A DNA stretch of 64,000 nucleotides from Stappia taiwanensis (GTDB lineage: Bacteria; Pseudomonadota; Alphaproteobacteria; Rhizobiales; Stappiaceae): positions 558,001-622,000 of the forward strand of contig NZ_BMCR01000003.1 in the NCBI RefSeq assembly GCF_014635285.1. The letters run 5' to 3'. The notes below the pieces were generated by a model, which did no database searches, was not told the origin of the DNA, and saw only the letters and a program-made list of their open reading frames with translations. Numbering within the stretch: the stretch's first letter is position 1; every line of letters starts with the position of its first letter. Shown in pieces: positions 34,834-44,644 of the stretch. Made by a program: the position numbers and the translations under genes.

Positions 34834-35408
34834 GCGCGACAGGCGCGGGCGCGGGCGGGGAAGGCATGGCGGGCAGTGCCGCCATTCCGGAACTGACCAC
34901 GGCGCGCCTGCGTCTGCGCGGCCATCGGATCGAGGATTTCGACGAGTGCGCGGCGCTCTGGGCCGATCCGGGCGTGGTCCGCCATATCACCGGGACGCCC
35001 TCAACGCGGGAGCAATCCTGGAGCCGGCTGTTGCGCTATGCCGGGCACTGGGTGCATCTGGGGTTCGGCTATTGGGCGATTGAGGAGCGGACCACCGGTC
35101 TTTACGTTGGCGAGGCAGGGTTCGCCGATTATCGGCGCGATATCGAGCCCTCGCTGGAGGGCTGCGCCGAGGCGGGCTGGCTGATTGCGCCGCGCTGGCA
35201 GGGGCGGGGCTTCGCCACCGAAGCGGTCTCGGCTCTCGTCGCTTGGGGCGACCGCAATCTGCCGCAGGATATGATGGCCTGCATGATCTCGCCGGAAAAC
35301 ATGGCCTCGGTCCGGGTGGCTGAGCGGGTCGGCTTCACCCCCTGGACCGCAGGCACCTATCTTGGCGATACGGTTCAGCTCTATCGGCGAGCCGCCAGGC
35401 GCGACTAA
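34830..35408 (+). CDS. GNAT-family N-acetyltransferase (RimJ-like)
   Basis: A 192-residue GNAT enzyme of the Acetyltransf_3/RimJ-RimL type. Begins with [31 protein letters not shown], typical of the group; the acetyl-CoA loop is [20 protein letters not shown]. The start may be the GTG at 34830, which overlaps the pdxH stop by 4 bp, or the ATG at 34866 with GGGGAAGG just before it. The acceptor is unknown. Its stop overlaps the stop of the convergent CorA gene by 3 bp. Confidence 0.87.
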   Translation: MSATGAGAGGEGMAGSAAIPELTTARLRLRGHRIEDFDECAALWADPGVVRHITGTPSTREQSWSRLLRYAGHWVHLGFGYWAIEERTTGLYVGEAGFADYRRDIEPSLEGCAEAGWLIAPRWQGRGFATEAVSALVAWGDRNLPQDMMACMISPENMASVRVAERVGFTPWTAGTYLGDTVQLYRRAARRD

Positions 35409-36379
35409 AGCAGCTTCTTCCAGCGGAAATAGAGGAAGGTCAGCAGCACCGATCCCAGCATGACGCCGAGCGAGAACGGGTAGCCATAGAGCCACGAAAG
35501 TTCCGGCATCTGGGTGAAGTTCATGCCATAGATCGAGGCGATCAGGGTGGGCGGCATGAACACCACGGCGAGAACGGAGAAGATCTTGATGATCTGGTTC
35601 TGTTCGAGATTCACCAGACCGACGGTGGCATCCAGCAGGAAATTCAGCTTGGCATCAAGGGCGCTTGCGTGCTCGCGGACCGAGCGGATGTCGCGGCCGA
35701 GCGCCTTGCAGATCGCCTTCTGCTGACCGGTAAGCTGCACGAGCCGCGCATGGGTGGCCAGGTAGATGAACAGCCGCTCCAGCGTCGCGCAGGCATCGTG
35801 CATGCGTGCCACGGTCAGGCCGATGCGGCCGATCTTCTGGATGGTGCCCTGATATTCGCTGCTCTTGCGGCTGTCGAGCCCGCCGCCGAACACCAGGTTC
35901 GAGACCTTGTCGAATTGCGCGGACGCCTCCTCGATCACGTCGGCGGCCCGGTCGGCGACCGCATCCAGCAGCACGAGAAGAGCATCGGCGCCGGTGCGCG
36001 CGTTGGCGTTTTCTCCCTGCAGTCGCCGGGCGGCAATGGCGATTGAAGATGGTTCGCCGTGACGGATGCTGACGAACCGCTCCTTGGTGACAACGAAGGT
36101 CATGGAGGAGGCGGTGGGGTCGGGGTCGCGTGAGACCATCGGCATCAGGGCGGTCATCACCAGCGCGTTGCCTTCCTGATAGAGCCGCTCGGAGGTTTCA
36201 ATCGCCGCCATCTCGTCGCGGGTCGGCAGATCGACGCCGATCCAGCTGGAAACGGCGGCCCGCTCTTCGGCGGTCGGTGCCGCCAGATCGACCCAGATCG
36301 CGTCCGGCGGTAGCTGATCGTCGGTGCCGAGTGATGTCTGGACGAGCCGGGTCGGCCTGCGGCAATAAGCTGTGATCAT
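35405..36379 (-). CDS. CorA-family magnesium transporter
   Basis: A 324-residue CorA-type divalent-cation channel. A soluble N-terminal domain (ITAYCRRPTRLVQ ... TFVVTKERFVSIRHGEPSS), a long helical stalk, and two C-terminal membrane helices with the YGMNF signature (ASIYGMNFTQMPE, Gly-Met-Asn selectivity motif) are seen. It ends with the basic FRWKKLL tail. ATG 36379 has GGAGG 9 nt upstream; a much longer in-frame reading to 36985 has low-information sequence and is rejected. Confidence 0.93.
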   Translation of the reverse strand: MITAYCRRPTRLVQTSLGTDDQLPPDAIWVDLAAPTAEERAAVSSWIGVDLPTRDEMAAIETSERLYQEGNALVMTALMPMVSRDPDPTASSMTFVVTKERFVSIRHGEPSSIAIAARRLQGENANARTGADALLVLLDAVADRAADVIEEASAQFDKVSNLVFGGGLDSRKSSEYQGTIQKIGRIGLTVARMHDACATLERLFIYLATHARLVQLTGQQKAICKALGRDIRSVREHASALDAKLNFLLDATVGLVNLEQNQIIKIFSVLAVVFMPPTLIASIYGMNFTQMPELSWLYGYPFSLGVMLGSVLLTFLYFRWKKLL

Positions 36380-36735
36380 ATGCAAGAACCTCCTGATGCT
36401 CGCCCTACAATGCTTGTGCGACGAACATCTTACAGAACCGTCATTCCGGCATCCCGAAAGAAGCCGGCACGACAGGCGCGAAGGGGGAAAGGCATGGCCG
36501 GCATGTGGAGACCGCCACGGCCTGACCCGCGTATGGAGCGCGTGGGGGGCAGGCTCGGTTGCGCGCCCGCAGGGGGGCGGCGCTGAAAGGTGGTTTGTCG
36601 GGAAAATAGGAGAAACCGCGGCCCAAGGGAGATGCCCTCGCCGCAAGCGGCGCAGGCCGGCCCTGGGTGCGAAAATCGAGCCGTTCTGAAACAAGCGGAA
36701 AGCCGCGCCGGTGACGGTGCGGCTTCCGGGGCAGC
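36380..36735. other. Intergenic region upstream of the CorA gene
   Basis: No convincing gene. It contains the CorA promoter region and a short dyad (CCGGC...GCCGG, about 36449-36467). The rest is GC-rich with no clear structure. Confidence 0.4.
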
Positions 36736-36882
36736 TTACTTGGGCCGGCGCGTTGCCGGTTTGCCAACACCCTTCTTGCAAAGGGCTGCGGCGCTCACGG
36801 CGTTGATGCCCACTGGCTTGTAAAGCTTGCCGAGGTCGGGGCGTGGGGTGGCTTGGGTGGCTTTGTCTGACTTCGCGCTCAT
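36736..36882 (-). CDS. Small hypothetical basic protein, 48 residues
   Basis: A short frame with product MSAKSDKATQATPRPDLGKL followed by YKPVGINAVSAAALCKKGVG and a basic end (KPATRRPK). The segment DLGKLYKPVGINAVSAA resembles a small conserved protein I associate with Hyphomicrobiales, but I cannot verify that. The Shine-Dalgarno is weak, and a longer start at 36942 (GTG) is possible. Function unknown. Confidence 0.5.
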   Translation of the reverse strand: MSAKSDKATQATPRPDLGKLYKPVGINAVSAAALCKKGVGKPATRRPK

Positions 36883-37643
36883 GATCACGGTCCATAAGCA
36901 AGGGGCGGTGAGCCGTGGACTCATTTCCTTCGGCTCGTGCACAGTTCGAGTGCAATTTCGTCGAAACTAAGGATGGCGCCAACAATTGTCAGATGGCCAG
37001 TCACATTCCTTATCGCCTTGTAACTTTTTGCGAGACTGCATTGCCAGCTAGGCTCTGGGAGGCAGGTAATTTTCGCCGCATGGGCGGCGGCGTGTGAGCC
37101 TGAAAAAGAGGTGGGGAAAGGCCGATGTGCCGGGAGCGCGGGGTCGTGCAAGAGAAACGGCCGGTCGCATGACAGAAAGCGACGGGCAGGGGCTTGGCCC
37201 GGTCCCCGTTCTCATGTCATTCGGTGCGCATGCGCTTGCCACCTGGCCGGCCCCTCGTCTCGGCGGAGCTGGGCCGGATTACGCACGCGATTGGAATACC
37301 TCTTTGAATTTCGAGCTGGTGATTGGATCGCCCACGTTTCCTGCAAGGGGAACGATCGCCGTCATCATCCCCAGGATGAGGGGGCATGGCGTCAGGTCGC
37401 TTTGAGCGGCCTCCGAAGCGGGCACATGAAGCAGGAACTTCGGTGATTGTCGCTTCGCTTTGGTATTCGCGGTGGGACGAATCCGCTGAAGAAACCCACC
37501 GGAAGGAATGCAAGGGCGGTGGGGTTCGCGTGCGTGCTCATGGAGCAGCCATGATAGCGCATACACGAATTTGCGATTGCGTGGTCGTGCCCGGTGCAGC
37601 TTCAGAAGGGCCGCCAAGCCGGGGCTGCACCTTGCAGAGCGGT
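36883..37643. other. About 760 bp without a recognisable gene
   Basis: Several short frames exist on both strands (for example about 110 residues on the minus strand at 37279-37617), but none shows codon or sequence features of a real protein, and no hairpin-T run is evident. It could be a decayed gene or an unrecognised RNA. It separates CorA and the small basic protein from the DUF1499 gene. Confidence 0.4.
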
Positions 37644-38630
37644 TCAGTTCGCCGGTGGAGACGGCGGGACGGTCTCATCCCCCTGATAGATCTCGCTGAG
37701 ATCGTCCGGCAAATCCTCGATTTGGGCTGGATCGGTTCCCGTGCCCGTTTCAGCATCCGTCTCAGGGCCGGGCTTGCTGGCCGGCATTGGCGGTGGTCCC
37801 TGCCTTTGCGGGGTCTCGCCCGGGGCGAGCAATGGCAGATCTTCCGGCTCGACGTCATCGTCCACCGGTTCAAGCACGCCATAGGCTTCCAGCAGCGTGG
37901 CGTCGAGCCCGTCGAGGAAGGCGCGAATGCGCCGCGCATTGGCGCCCAGGTCATGGCGCCCGTAGCGGGAGGCGGACCGGATATCGAGGCGGGCGCCGAC
38001 CGGATCGGGCAAGATCCTCAGCGCGATGTCGTCGCGAAAGCCGAACAGCAGCGATTTCGCTTCGGCCTGGAACCGGGTCGGCTCGTCCGGCAGTCCCGGT
38101 GGCAGTTCCGCGGTGATGGTCCAGCCCATCCGCCCGGCGACGTTCAGCGCCGCCGCATGCAATTCGCCCGGCGCGATGCGGAACCGGCGCGAGACAAGGT
38201 CCGGATAGGCTTCGGCCTGCAGGGCGCCGGTTTCGAATCGGCGCGGTGGAGCTCCGGGGGAAAGCGGGGGCAGCGCGGGCGGTGCCTCCGTATCGGTGCT
38301 GACATCCGCCAGAAAGGGAGAGCGCAGCAGCTCCACGCTCGCCCCGGCGACAGGGGCAAGGGCCACCGTCCCGTAGAGCAGCGCGACGGCGGCATCGCGC
38401 CAGCCGCTGCCGCCATCGCGCCACAGGTTGCTCAGAGCGATGCCCGCGCCGATGCAGGCAAAGGCGCCCAGCGAGAAACCGAGCGCCAACAGGATGAACA
38501 GTTGCGGTGTGGTGATCAGCGCCGTGTGATGGGCAAGCGCTGCGATCACCAACACGGGCACGCCCAGGCGTCCAACCTTGCGGCTGAGGCGGGCGAGGCG
38601 CGAACTGCGGCGCGGGAGGACTTTATGCAT
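37644..38630 (-). CDS. DUF1499 domain membrane protein
   Basis: A 328-residue protein. Three predicted membrane helices come in the N-terminal 100 residues (GVPVLVIAALAHHTALI, LFILLALGFSLGAFACIG, AAVALLYGTVALAPVAG), then a DUF1499 domain (ALNVAGRMGWTITAELPPG, DDIALRILPDPVGARLDIRSASRYGRHDLGANARRIRAFL). A Pro/Glu/Asp-rich C-terminal tail of about 70 residues is probably disordered. The domain's role is unknown. ATG 38630 is preferred to 38678, without a strong Shine-Dalgarno. Confidence 0.85.
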   Translation of the reverse strand: MHKVLPRRSSRLARLSRKVGRLGVPVLVIAALAHHTALITTPQLFILLALGFSLGAFACIGAGIALSNLWRDGGSGWRDAAVALLYGTVALAPVAGASVELLRSPFLADVSTDTEAPPALPPLSPGAPPRRFETGALQAEAYPDLVSRRFRIAPGELHAAALNVAGRMGWTITAELPPGLPDEPTRFQAEAKSLLFGFRDDIALRILPDPVGARLDIRSASRYGRHDLGANARRIRAFLDGLDATLLEAYGVLEPVDDDVEPEDLPLLAPGETPQRQGPPPMPASKPGPETDAETGTGTDPAQIEDLPDDLSEIYQGDETVPPSPPAN

Positions 38631-38720
38631 GGCCGGGGTCAGCAATCCCGTTCGATAGACCGACCCCGGACTTAGCACGCTGGCGGCGCAATGCGAACAC
38701 CCGCGCGGCGCGCACCAACG

Positions 38721-40358
38721 CTATTGCGGGAAGGAGAAGTCGGCGAATTGTTCGCGCAAGGTGGTCTTGCGGATCTTGCCGGTCGCCGTATGCGGGATCT
38801 CCTCCACGAAGATCACGGCATTCGGCACCCACCATTTCGCCACCCGGCCCTCGAAATAGGCGAGAATATCCGCCTCGTTTGGCGTGTGCCCTTCGCGTGG
38901 GACGACCACCAGAAGCGGCCGTTCATCCCATTTCGGATGAGCGACACCAATGACGGCGGCCTCCGCCACATCGGGGTGATCAAGCGCCAGATTTTCCAGG
39001 TCGATGGTGGAGATCCATTCGCCGCCGGATTTGATCACATCCTTGGCCCGGTCGGTGATCTGCATGTAGCCGTTTTCATCGATATGCGCGACATCGCCGG
39101 TATCGAAATAGCCTTCCGGATCAAGCAGGTCCGAACTGTCTTCCTTGTAGTAGGCGGCGGAGACGGCGGGGCCGCGCACCTTCAGCCGGCCGAAGGTGCG
39201 CCCGTCCCAGGGACGCTCGACGCCATCGTCGTCGGTGATTTTCATCTCCACCGTGAAGGGCGTGTGTCCCTGTTTCTCCTGAAGGTCGAGCAGGGCCTCG
39301 CCATCAAGACCGGCGACCTCCGGCTTGAGCGAGCAGGCCGTGCCGAGCGGGCTCATTTCCGTCATGCCCCAGGCATGGATCACCCGCACGTCATAGGTGG
39401 TTTCGAAGGCCTTGGTGATGGCCCGCGGACAGGCCGAACCGCCGATCACCACCCGCTCCAGATGGGGAAGCGTCTTGCCGGTCTTTTCCAGATATTGCAG
39501 CAAGGCCAGCCACACGGTCGGCACGGCGGCGGTCAGGGTGACCTTCTCACTGTCGAGCAGCTCCCAGATCGCCTCGCCATCCATGCGCGGTCCCGGCATC
39601 ACCATCCCCGCACCGGAAAGGGGGCAGGAGAACGCCAGCGACCAGCCATTGGCGTGAAACAGCGGGACCACCGGCATCACCCTGTCGCGGGCGGCAAGGC
39701 CCAGCATGTCCGGCACGGCAGCGGCCATGGCATGCAGCACGTTGGAGCGATGCGAATAGACCACCCCCTTGGGGTTTCCGGTGGTGCCGGAGGTGTAGCA
39801 CATGCCCGCCGCCGCGTTTTCGTCCAGCGCCTTCCAGGCGAAATCATCATCGGCTTCCGCCAGCCAGCTTTCATAGGCCACCGCGGGAAAGGTGGTCTCG
39901 GGCATATGCTCTGCGTCGGTCAGGACGATGACCTGCTCGATCGTCGAAAGTTGCGGCCAGATCTTTTCGACAATCGGCAGGAAGGTGAGATCGACGAACA
40001 GCAACCGGTCTCCGGCATGGTTGATGATCCAGGCGATCTGATCGGGAAACAGGCGTGGGTTGATCGTGTGATAGATGGCGCCGATGCCCAGCAGCCCGTA
40101 CCAGGTCTCCATATGCCGCCAGGTGTTCCAGGCCAGAGTGGCCACCCGGTCGCCTTCCTTCACGCCATAGGCGTCGAGCCGCTTGGCCAGGCGCAACGCG
40201 CGCTGGCGCATCTGCGCATAGGTCGTGCGGTGGATCGGCCCCTCGACCGAACGGCTGACAATTTCTCGCGTCGGGTGATTGCGTGCGGCATGGTCAAGAA
40301 GTCGGTTACAGGTCAGCGACCAGTCCTGCATCAGACCGGGCATGGCTGGGTTGGGCAT
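38721..40358 (-). CDS. Acyl-CoA ligase (AlkK/DmdB-type)
   Basis: A 545-residue AMP-forming acyl-CoA synthetase. The P-loop [21 protein letters not shown]5-type motif [11 protein letters not shown], the hinge/ATP motif [35 protein letters not shown], and the catalytic Lys in [15 protein letters not shown] are all present. It falls in the medium-chain AlkK branch, which also holds methylmercaptopropionate-CoA ligase (DmdB); the substrate is open. Of two adjacent ATGs, 40358 lies 8-9 nt from AGGAGG and is preferred to 40364. Confidence 0.93.
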   Translation of the reverse strand: MPNPAMPGLMQDWSLTCNRLLDHAARNHPTREIVSRSVEGPIHRTTYAQMRQRALRLAKRLDAYGVKEGDRVATLAWNTWRHMETWYGLLGIGAIYHTINPRLFPDQIAWIINHAGDRLLFVDLTFLPIVEKIWPQLSTIEQVIVLTDAEHMPETTFPAVAYESWLAEADDDFAWKALDENAAAGMCYTSGTTGNPKGVVYSHRSNVLHAMAAAVPDMLGLAARDRVMPVVPLFHANGWSLAFSCPLSGAGMVMPGPRMDGEAIWELLDSEKVTLTAAVPTVWLALLQYLEKTGKTLPHLERVVIGGSACPRAITKAFETTYDVRVIHAWGMTEMSPLGTACSLKPEVAGLDGEALLDLQEKQGHTPFTVEMKITDDDGVERPWDGRTFGRLKVRGPAVSAAYYKEDSSDLLDPEGYFDTGDVAHIDENGYMQITDRAKDVIKSGGEWISTIDLENLALDHPDVAEAAVIGVAHPKWDERPLLVVVPREGHTPNEADILAYFEGRVAKWWVPNAVIFVEEIPHTATGKIRKTTLREQFADFSFPQ

Positions 40359-40580
40359 GGGCATCTCCTCCTTTGCTGCCTCTTTGAGTTGCAGCATCCT
40401 CCGGACCCAATTTTATGACGAGTGGTTCTGCCGCTGTCCAGCGGTTGCTCACTATCACAAAGGCCAAGATGGCATCTTCCGCAGATCCCGGAAAGCGCAT
40501 TCCGCAAAGGAAGTTGCGGCGCATCGTGTGATCGCTTTCCCGGAAAGGCGAAAGGAGAGAAGGAGAAGAGAGGTCGTTGT

Positions 40581-41297
40581 TCAGGCGGCCGCGTTGGCGG
40601 TGATCCAGTCGAGTGCCTGCGTCAGCGAGGCAGCGACATGGTTGGCGTGCGGTGTAAGCACCTCATGGCCGACCGTGCCGGTGGTGACCCCAAGGGTGCG
40701 CACCCCGGCGGCCCGGCCCGCATGAAGGTCATGCAGGCTGTCGCCGACCATGACGACATCGCGCGGTTCAAGCTTGGCCTCCCGGCAGAAACCGAGGATC
40801 ATGCCCGGATCCGGCTTGGCGCCATAGCCGCTGTCGAAGCCGAGAATCTGTGTGAAGCGGGCATCGATCCCCAGTGCGGAGAGCTGCGCGCGCGCCGAGG
40901 CTTCCGCGTCGTTGGTGGCGATGCCGAGGGCAAGGCCTAGGGCGGAAAGTGCATCGAGCACCGGCATCAGGTCATCGAACGGCGTGATATGCGGCAGGCT
41001 CATGTCGCCGATGCGGGCGTTGATATCGGCGGCCAGTTCCGCCGGGTCGGTGAGGCCGAGGATCTGCGCATAGGCATCGGCCACATCGTCGTTGGAGCCG
41101 GCGACCATGATCGAATCCGGGGCGAAACGCTGCTCATGAAGATAATAGCCGCTGACCTCGGCCAGCCGACCCATGATCCCGTCGTCGCCATCGGCAAGCT
41201 CGGCGATCAACGTGTAGAAGGTCGGTCCCCAGGTGCGCTGGAAGTCGATCAGCGTGCCGTCCTTGTCGAACAGAACTGCCTTGATCCGGGTTGTCAT
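40581..41297 (-). CDS. HAD-family hydrolase (phosphoglycolate phosphatase-like), copy 2
   Basis: A 238-residue HAD phosphatase. Nucleophile motif I is VLFDKDGTLID (residues 8-18), motif II is GIATND, and motifs III/IV are KPDPGMILGF and VVMVGDSLHDLHAGRAAG. A helical C1 cap lies between motifs I and II. It overlaps the upstream paralogue by 4 bp (ATGA) and shares its layout and several exact segments (RTWGP, DGTL, GDSLHD), so the pair arose by tandem duplication. Substrate unknown. Confidence 0.88.
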   Translation of the reverse strand: MTTRIKAVLFDKDGTLIDFQRTWGPTFYTLIAELADGDDGIMGRLAEVSGYYLHEQRFAPDSIMVAGSNDDVADAYAQILGLTDPAELAADINARIGDMSLPHITPFDDLMPVLDALSALGLALGIATNDAEASARAQLSALGIDARFTQILGFDSGYGAKPDPGMILGFCREAKLEPRDVVMVGDSLHDLHAGRAAGVRTLGVTTGTVGHEVLTPHANHVAASLTQALDWITANAAA

Positions 41298-42004
41298 ATC
41301 CGCTCCACCATATCGGTCAGTGCCAGAAGGTCCCGCATGTTGTCGAGCACCACATCTGCGTTTGCCTCCAGATCGGCGCGGCTGGCGGCGCCGGTGGTGA
41401 CGGCGACGCGGATCATGCCGGCATCGCGGGCCGCGTGCATGTCGTGCAGGCTGTCGCCGACCATGGCGATCTCGCCGGGCGCAAGGTCGACATGCCGGGC
41501 AAAGGCGAGAAGCTGACCCGGCGCCGGCTTGCGGCCGAACCCGGAATCATACCCGGCGAGAAAGGCGAAACTGTCGCCGAGGCCGAGTGCGTCCATCTGG
41601 CGCCGGGCCGAGGCTTCCGTGCCGTTGGTGGCAACGCCGAGCGGAATATCGGCCCGGGCGAGCCGCTGCAGGGTGTCGACCACCCCATCGAACGGCGACA
41701 CGTTGGTAACGCAGCGCTCCAGCAAGGTCGCCTCGATGCGCTCCAGCATGGCATCCGGATCGCTTTCGCCGAGGATTTCCGCCCAGCCGGCGGCGTAGTC
41801 GGCCGGGGCCTGAACCTTCAGCACCGAGGGGCCGGTGAAGCAGGCGCGTGTCGTGTCGAACATGGCGACCTCCTCAAGGGTCGCCAGAATGCCGGCATCG
41901 CCGGCGGCAAGGTCGCGCAGCACTTCGGCAATGGCCGGGCCCCAGGTCCGGTCGAAATCGGTCAGGGTGCCATCTCGGTCAAAAAGAACGGCTTGGATGC
42001 GCAT
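41294..42004 (-). CDS. HAD-family hydrolase (phosphoglycolate phosphatase-like), copy 1
   Basis: A 236-residue paralogue of the downstream gene: motif I VLFDRDGTLTDFDRTWGP, motif II GVATNGTEASARRQM, motif III/IV KPAPGQLLAF and IAMVGDSLHDMHAARDAGM. It is the first gene of the pair (minus strand) and its stop TGA overlaps the next ATG. Differences in the cap region (residues 20-95) suggest that the two act on different phosphate esters; this is an inference. Confidence 0.88.
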   Translation of the reverse strand: MRIQAVLFDRDGTLTDFDRTWGPAIAEVLRDLAAGDAGILATLEEVAMFDTTRACFTGPSVLKVQAPADYAAGWAEILGESDPDAMLERIEATLLERCVTNVSPFDGVVDTLQRLARADIPLGVATNGTEASARRQMDALGLGDSFAFLAGYDSGFGRKPAPGQLLAFARHVDLAPGEIAMVGDSLHDMHAARDAGMIRVAVTTGAASRADLEANADVVLDNMRDLLALTDMVERI

Positions 42005-42113
42005 CTAGGGTCCCGCGAGGTTTTATCAGGAAACAACAGAAAGGTCGTGACGGTCTCATGACATGCCCCGGCGTGCGGGTCAAAAGATCAACGCTTTTTG
42101 TGGGCACGCGCGC

Positions 42114-43022
42114 TCAGCGGCGGCGATACCGGGTGGAGGGGGCAAGCGGCCCGTCGCCGCTGACCTGATGCTGGTCGATCAGGAATTCAAGCTGGGCAAG
42201 GACGGAGAGCGCCGCGGCCGGGCGCAGGCGCGGATCGAGCCCCCGATAGATTCGCGCGACCAGATCGGTGACCGTTTGCGGGCCGTCGGAAAGCTCAGTG
42301 AGGATCGCCCGTTCCCGGGTCTGCCGGTGCGCCTTCAGTCCGGCAAGATAGGTGGCCGGATCGCGCACCGGCCCGCCGTGCCCGGGCAGGTAGCACCGGT
42401 CGGAGCGGGCCTGCAGCTTGTTGAGCGAGGCCATGTAGGCGCTCATCGAGCCGTCTGGCGGGGCGACGATGGTGGTCGACCAGGCCATGACATGATCGGC
42501 GGAAAACAGGGTGTCGTCGTAGTCGAGGGCAAAGCACAGGTGGTTGGCCGTGTGTCCCGGCGTTGTCACGGCGGTCAGCCGCAAACCGTCGACCTCGATG
42601 GCCTCGGCATCCTCCAGCACTTGGTCGGGATCGTAATCCTCATCGGAACTGGCATCGAGCGGGTTGATCTCGCCTTCGCCGAGCGGGCGTGCGGCACGGT
42701 GCGGACCGCAGCCGATGATCGGCGCGCCGGTCCGTTCCTTCAGGAGCCGCGCCCCGGGCGAGTGATCCTTGTGGGTGTGGCTGATCAGGATCGCCGTCAC
42801 CGGTGCCGATCCGGCTTCGGCAAGCAGCAGATCGACATGCGCTTCGTCCAGGGGGCCGGGATCGAGCACGGCGACCGCGTCACGGCCGATCAGGTAGCTG
42901 TTGGTTCCGTGCCAGGTGAAGGGGCTGGCGTTGCGCGCGGTGACCCGCCGCACCGCATCGGAAATCCGCACCGCCGCGCCATGCTGCGGGTCGAAATCGC
43001 GGTCATGCTTCAGATCGGCCAT
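42114..43022 (-). CDS. MBL-fold metallohydrolase (LACTB2/RNase-like)
   Basis: A 302-residue metallo-beta-lactamase-fold hydrolase. Zn motif HTHKDH (in ILISHTHKDHSPGA, about residues 78-87), TTPGHTANHLCF, FSADHVMAWSTTIVAPPDGSM and the GHGGPVRDP segment follow the LACTB2 order. A C-terminal winged-helix-like region (about 230-290) is typical of that group, some of which cut RNA and others CoA thioesters. ATG 43022 with GAGGA upstream is preferred to 43136. Confidence 0.9.
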   Translation of the reverse strand: MADLKHDRDFDPQHGAAVRISDAVRRVTARNASPFTWHGTNSYLIGRDAVAVLDPGPLDEAHVDLLLAEAGSAPVTAILISHTHKDHSPGARLLKERTGAPIIGCGPHRAARPLGEGEINPLDASSDEDYDPDQVLEDAEAIEVDGLRLTAVTTPGHTANHLCFALDYDDTLFSADHVMAWSTTIVAPPDGSMSAYMASLNKLQARSDRCYLPGHGGPVRDPATYLAGLKAHRQTRERAILTELSDGPQTVTDLVARIYRGLDPRLRPAAALSVLAQLEFLIDQHQVSGDGPLAPSTRYRRR

Positions 43023-43408
43023 TGAACGGGTCCTCGCGCCGGCAGGTGGGATGATCCGCTCTAGACGATGCACCCGGAGGGAAGCAAGCGGAAGGTGCGG
43101 AGGGGGCTGCGGCGGTCCCAACACCTTCATCGGCAAGGTGTTCGGTCATCTTGCCGGCTAACAAGAGGATTGCGACTTTGGGATTACATGTCTAGGTTTT
43201 CCGGTTGTGTGGCTACACGGAGCGCGATGCACCGTCGCTGGCAGGGGAGGTAGAGATGCCGGCTGATGGGAAGAAATTGCAAGGAATCGCGCGACGGTTG
43301 TCACATAGCCGTTGTCGAACTCAACTATTGGCCGAGCCAGCGACGCGGGAGGAGAGATTTGCCGGTCCGTCGTTGCCTCATGTCATGCATAAAAAGGGAA
43401 GGTCCGTC
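43023..43408. other. Intergenic region before the polyamine-type transporter operon
   Basis: Promoter region of the ABC operon. It contains an in-frame ATG (43256) with a strong GGGGAGG 6 nt upstream that would add 51 residues ahead of the Tat signal of the binding protein. No other gene or clear operator is visible. Confidence 0.4.
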
Positions 43409-44533
43409 ATGTCCATTTCACGCCGTTTGATGCTGAAGGGCTCCGCCGCAGCATCCACGCTTCTCGCCGCTCCGGCGATTCTCAAGGCGGGCGACGCGCT
43501 CGCGTCCTCCGGTCAGGTCAATGTGTTTGCCTGGGGTGATTACATCCAGGAGAACATGATCGACAAGTTCACCAAGGACACGGGTATCACCGTGAACCTG
43601 TCGACCTACGGGTCCAACGACGAGGCGGTGCAAAAGCTCAAGGCCGCCGGCGGCAAAGGCTTCGACGTGATCTTTCCGTCCGTGACCAACGGGCCGCAGT
43701 ATTATCCGGACAATCTGCTGAAGCCGCTCGACGAGAGCAAGCTGACCCTCGACAACCTGATCCCGTCGATGCTGCGCGACAGTGTCCAGCTCGGTGGCAC
43801 TTATCGCGGCAAGCGGATGCTGCTGCCGTTCAACTGGGGCACCGAGGCGGTGACCTTCGACAGCACCGTGTTCCCGATGGACGATGCGGATGTGTCGCTC
43901 GGCGCGTTCTGGACGCCGGAGGCGGTCGGCAAGGTGGCGTTCCGCCAGAAGTCGGCGCTGACCGGTGTGGGCCTTTATCTCGACGCCATCGGCCAGGTGA
44001 AGTCGAACCGGATGCTTGATGTCTACAAGACCGAGGATGAGGCGCGCCGGGTCTACAGCGCGGTTGCGGCCTTCATCATCGAGAATAAGAAGAACATCGC
44101 CGCCTTCTGGAACAACGCCACCGAGGCCACCAATGCCTTCAAGCAGGCCGGTGCGGCGATCGGCCAGACCTGGGACACCACCGGGCTGCTCCTCAACCGC
44201 GAGGACGCCAAGTGGAAGTACCGGATGCCCAAGGAAGGCGGCATCACCTGGATGGATTCCATGGGCATTCCGACCGGGGCCGAGAATGTCGATCAGGGCT
44301 ATGCCTTCATCAACGCCATGCTCGACCCGAAGATGGCGGGCATGTTCGCCACCAACACCGGCTACAACTCGGCGGTGACCGGCGCGGCCGATCATGCCAG
44401 CGAGAGCTACAAGAAGCAGTTCTCCGAGGTCTACAATGCGGAGAATCTGGCGAACCTGTGGTGGTGGCAGGCCGACCAGCCCTGGACCTCGCCGGTGGTC
44501 GGCGAATACGTCGATGCGGTCACCAACGCCTGA
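43409..44533 (+). CDS. ABC transporter substrate-binding protein (PotD/PotF type)
   Basis: A 374-residue periplasmic binding protein of the spermidine/putrescine class (SBP_bac_8). The N-terminus carries a twin-arginine signal (MSISRRLMLKGSAAASTLLA) cut near ALASSG. Then come QVNVFAWGDYIQENMIDKFT, VIFPSVTNGPQYYPDNLLKPLDESK and IPTGAENVDQGYAFINAMLDP, as in PotD relatives. The substrate may be a polyamine, but relatives take up other amines too. GGAAGG is before the ATG. The ATPase gene follows after 111 bp. Confidence 0.92.
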   Translation: MSISRRLMLKGSAAASTLLAAPAILKAGDALASSGQVNVFAWGDYIQENMIDKFTKDTGITVNLSTYGSNDEAVQKLKAAGGKGFDVIFPSVTNGPQYYPDNLLKPLDESKLTLDNLIPSMLRDSVQLGGTYRGKRMLLPFNWGTEAVTFDSTVFPMDDADVSLGAFWTPEAVGKVAFRQKSALTGVGLYLDAIGQVKSNRMLDVYKTEDEARRVYSAVAAFIIENKKNIAAFWNNATEATNAFKQAGAAIGQTWDTTGLLLNREDAKWKYRMPKEGGITWMDSMGIPTGAENVDQGYAFINAMLDPKMAGMFATNTGYNSAVTGAADHASESYKKQFSEVYNAENLANLWWWQADQPWTSPVVGEYVDAVTNA

Positions 44534-44644
44534 CCAGGCATTGTCGCCTGATCTCAGGCGCATCAACCGATGGATTGCGGCTCCGGCCGCAGTCCGCTTT
44601 TCCCGGAGGAGGGTCCGGGCGGGATTTTGGGGAGGAAGTGCGGG

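Noticed and set aside
36441-36475. Repeat shared between 27210-27245 and 36445-36475 (CCGGC..CCC.AAAGAA.GCCGG)
   Set aside because: The match is short and imperfect; two hairpins in GC-rich DNA can look alike by chance.
35405-36985. Extended CorA frame of 526 residues
   Set aside because: The extra 200 residues are not CorA-like, and a strong GGAGG marks the start at 36379.
37279-37617. 112-codon minus-strand frame in the gap before the DUF1499 gene
   Set aside because: No recognisable sequence, weak start context, and competing frames of equal quality.
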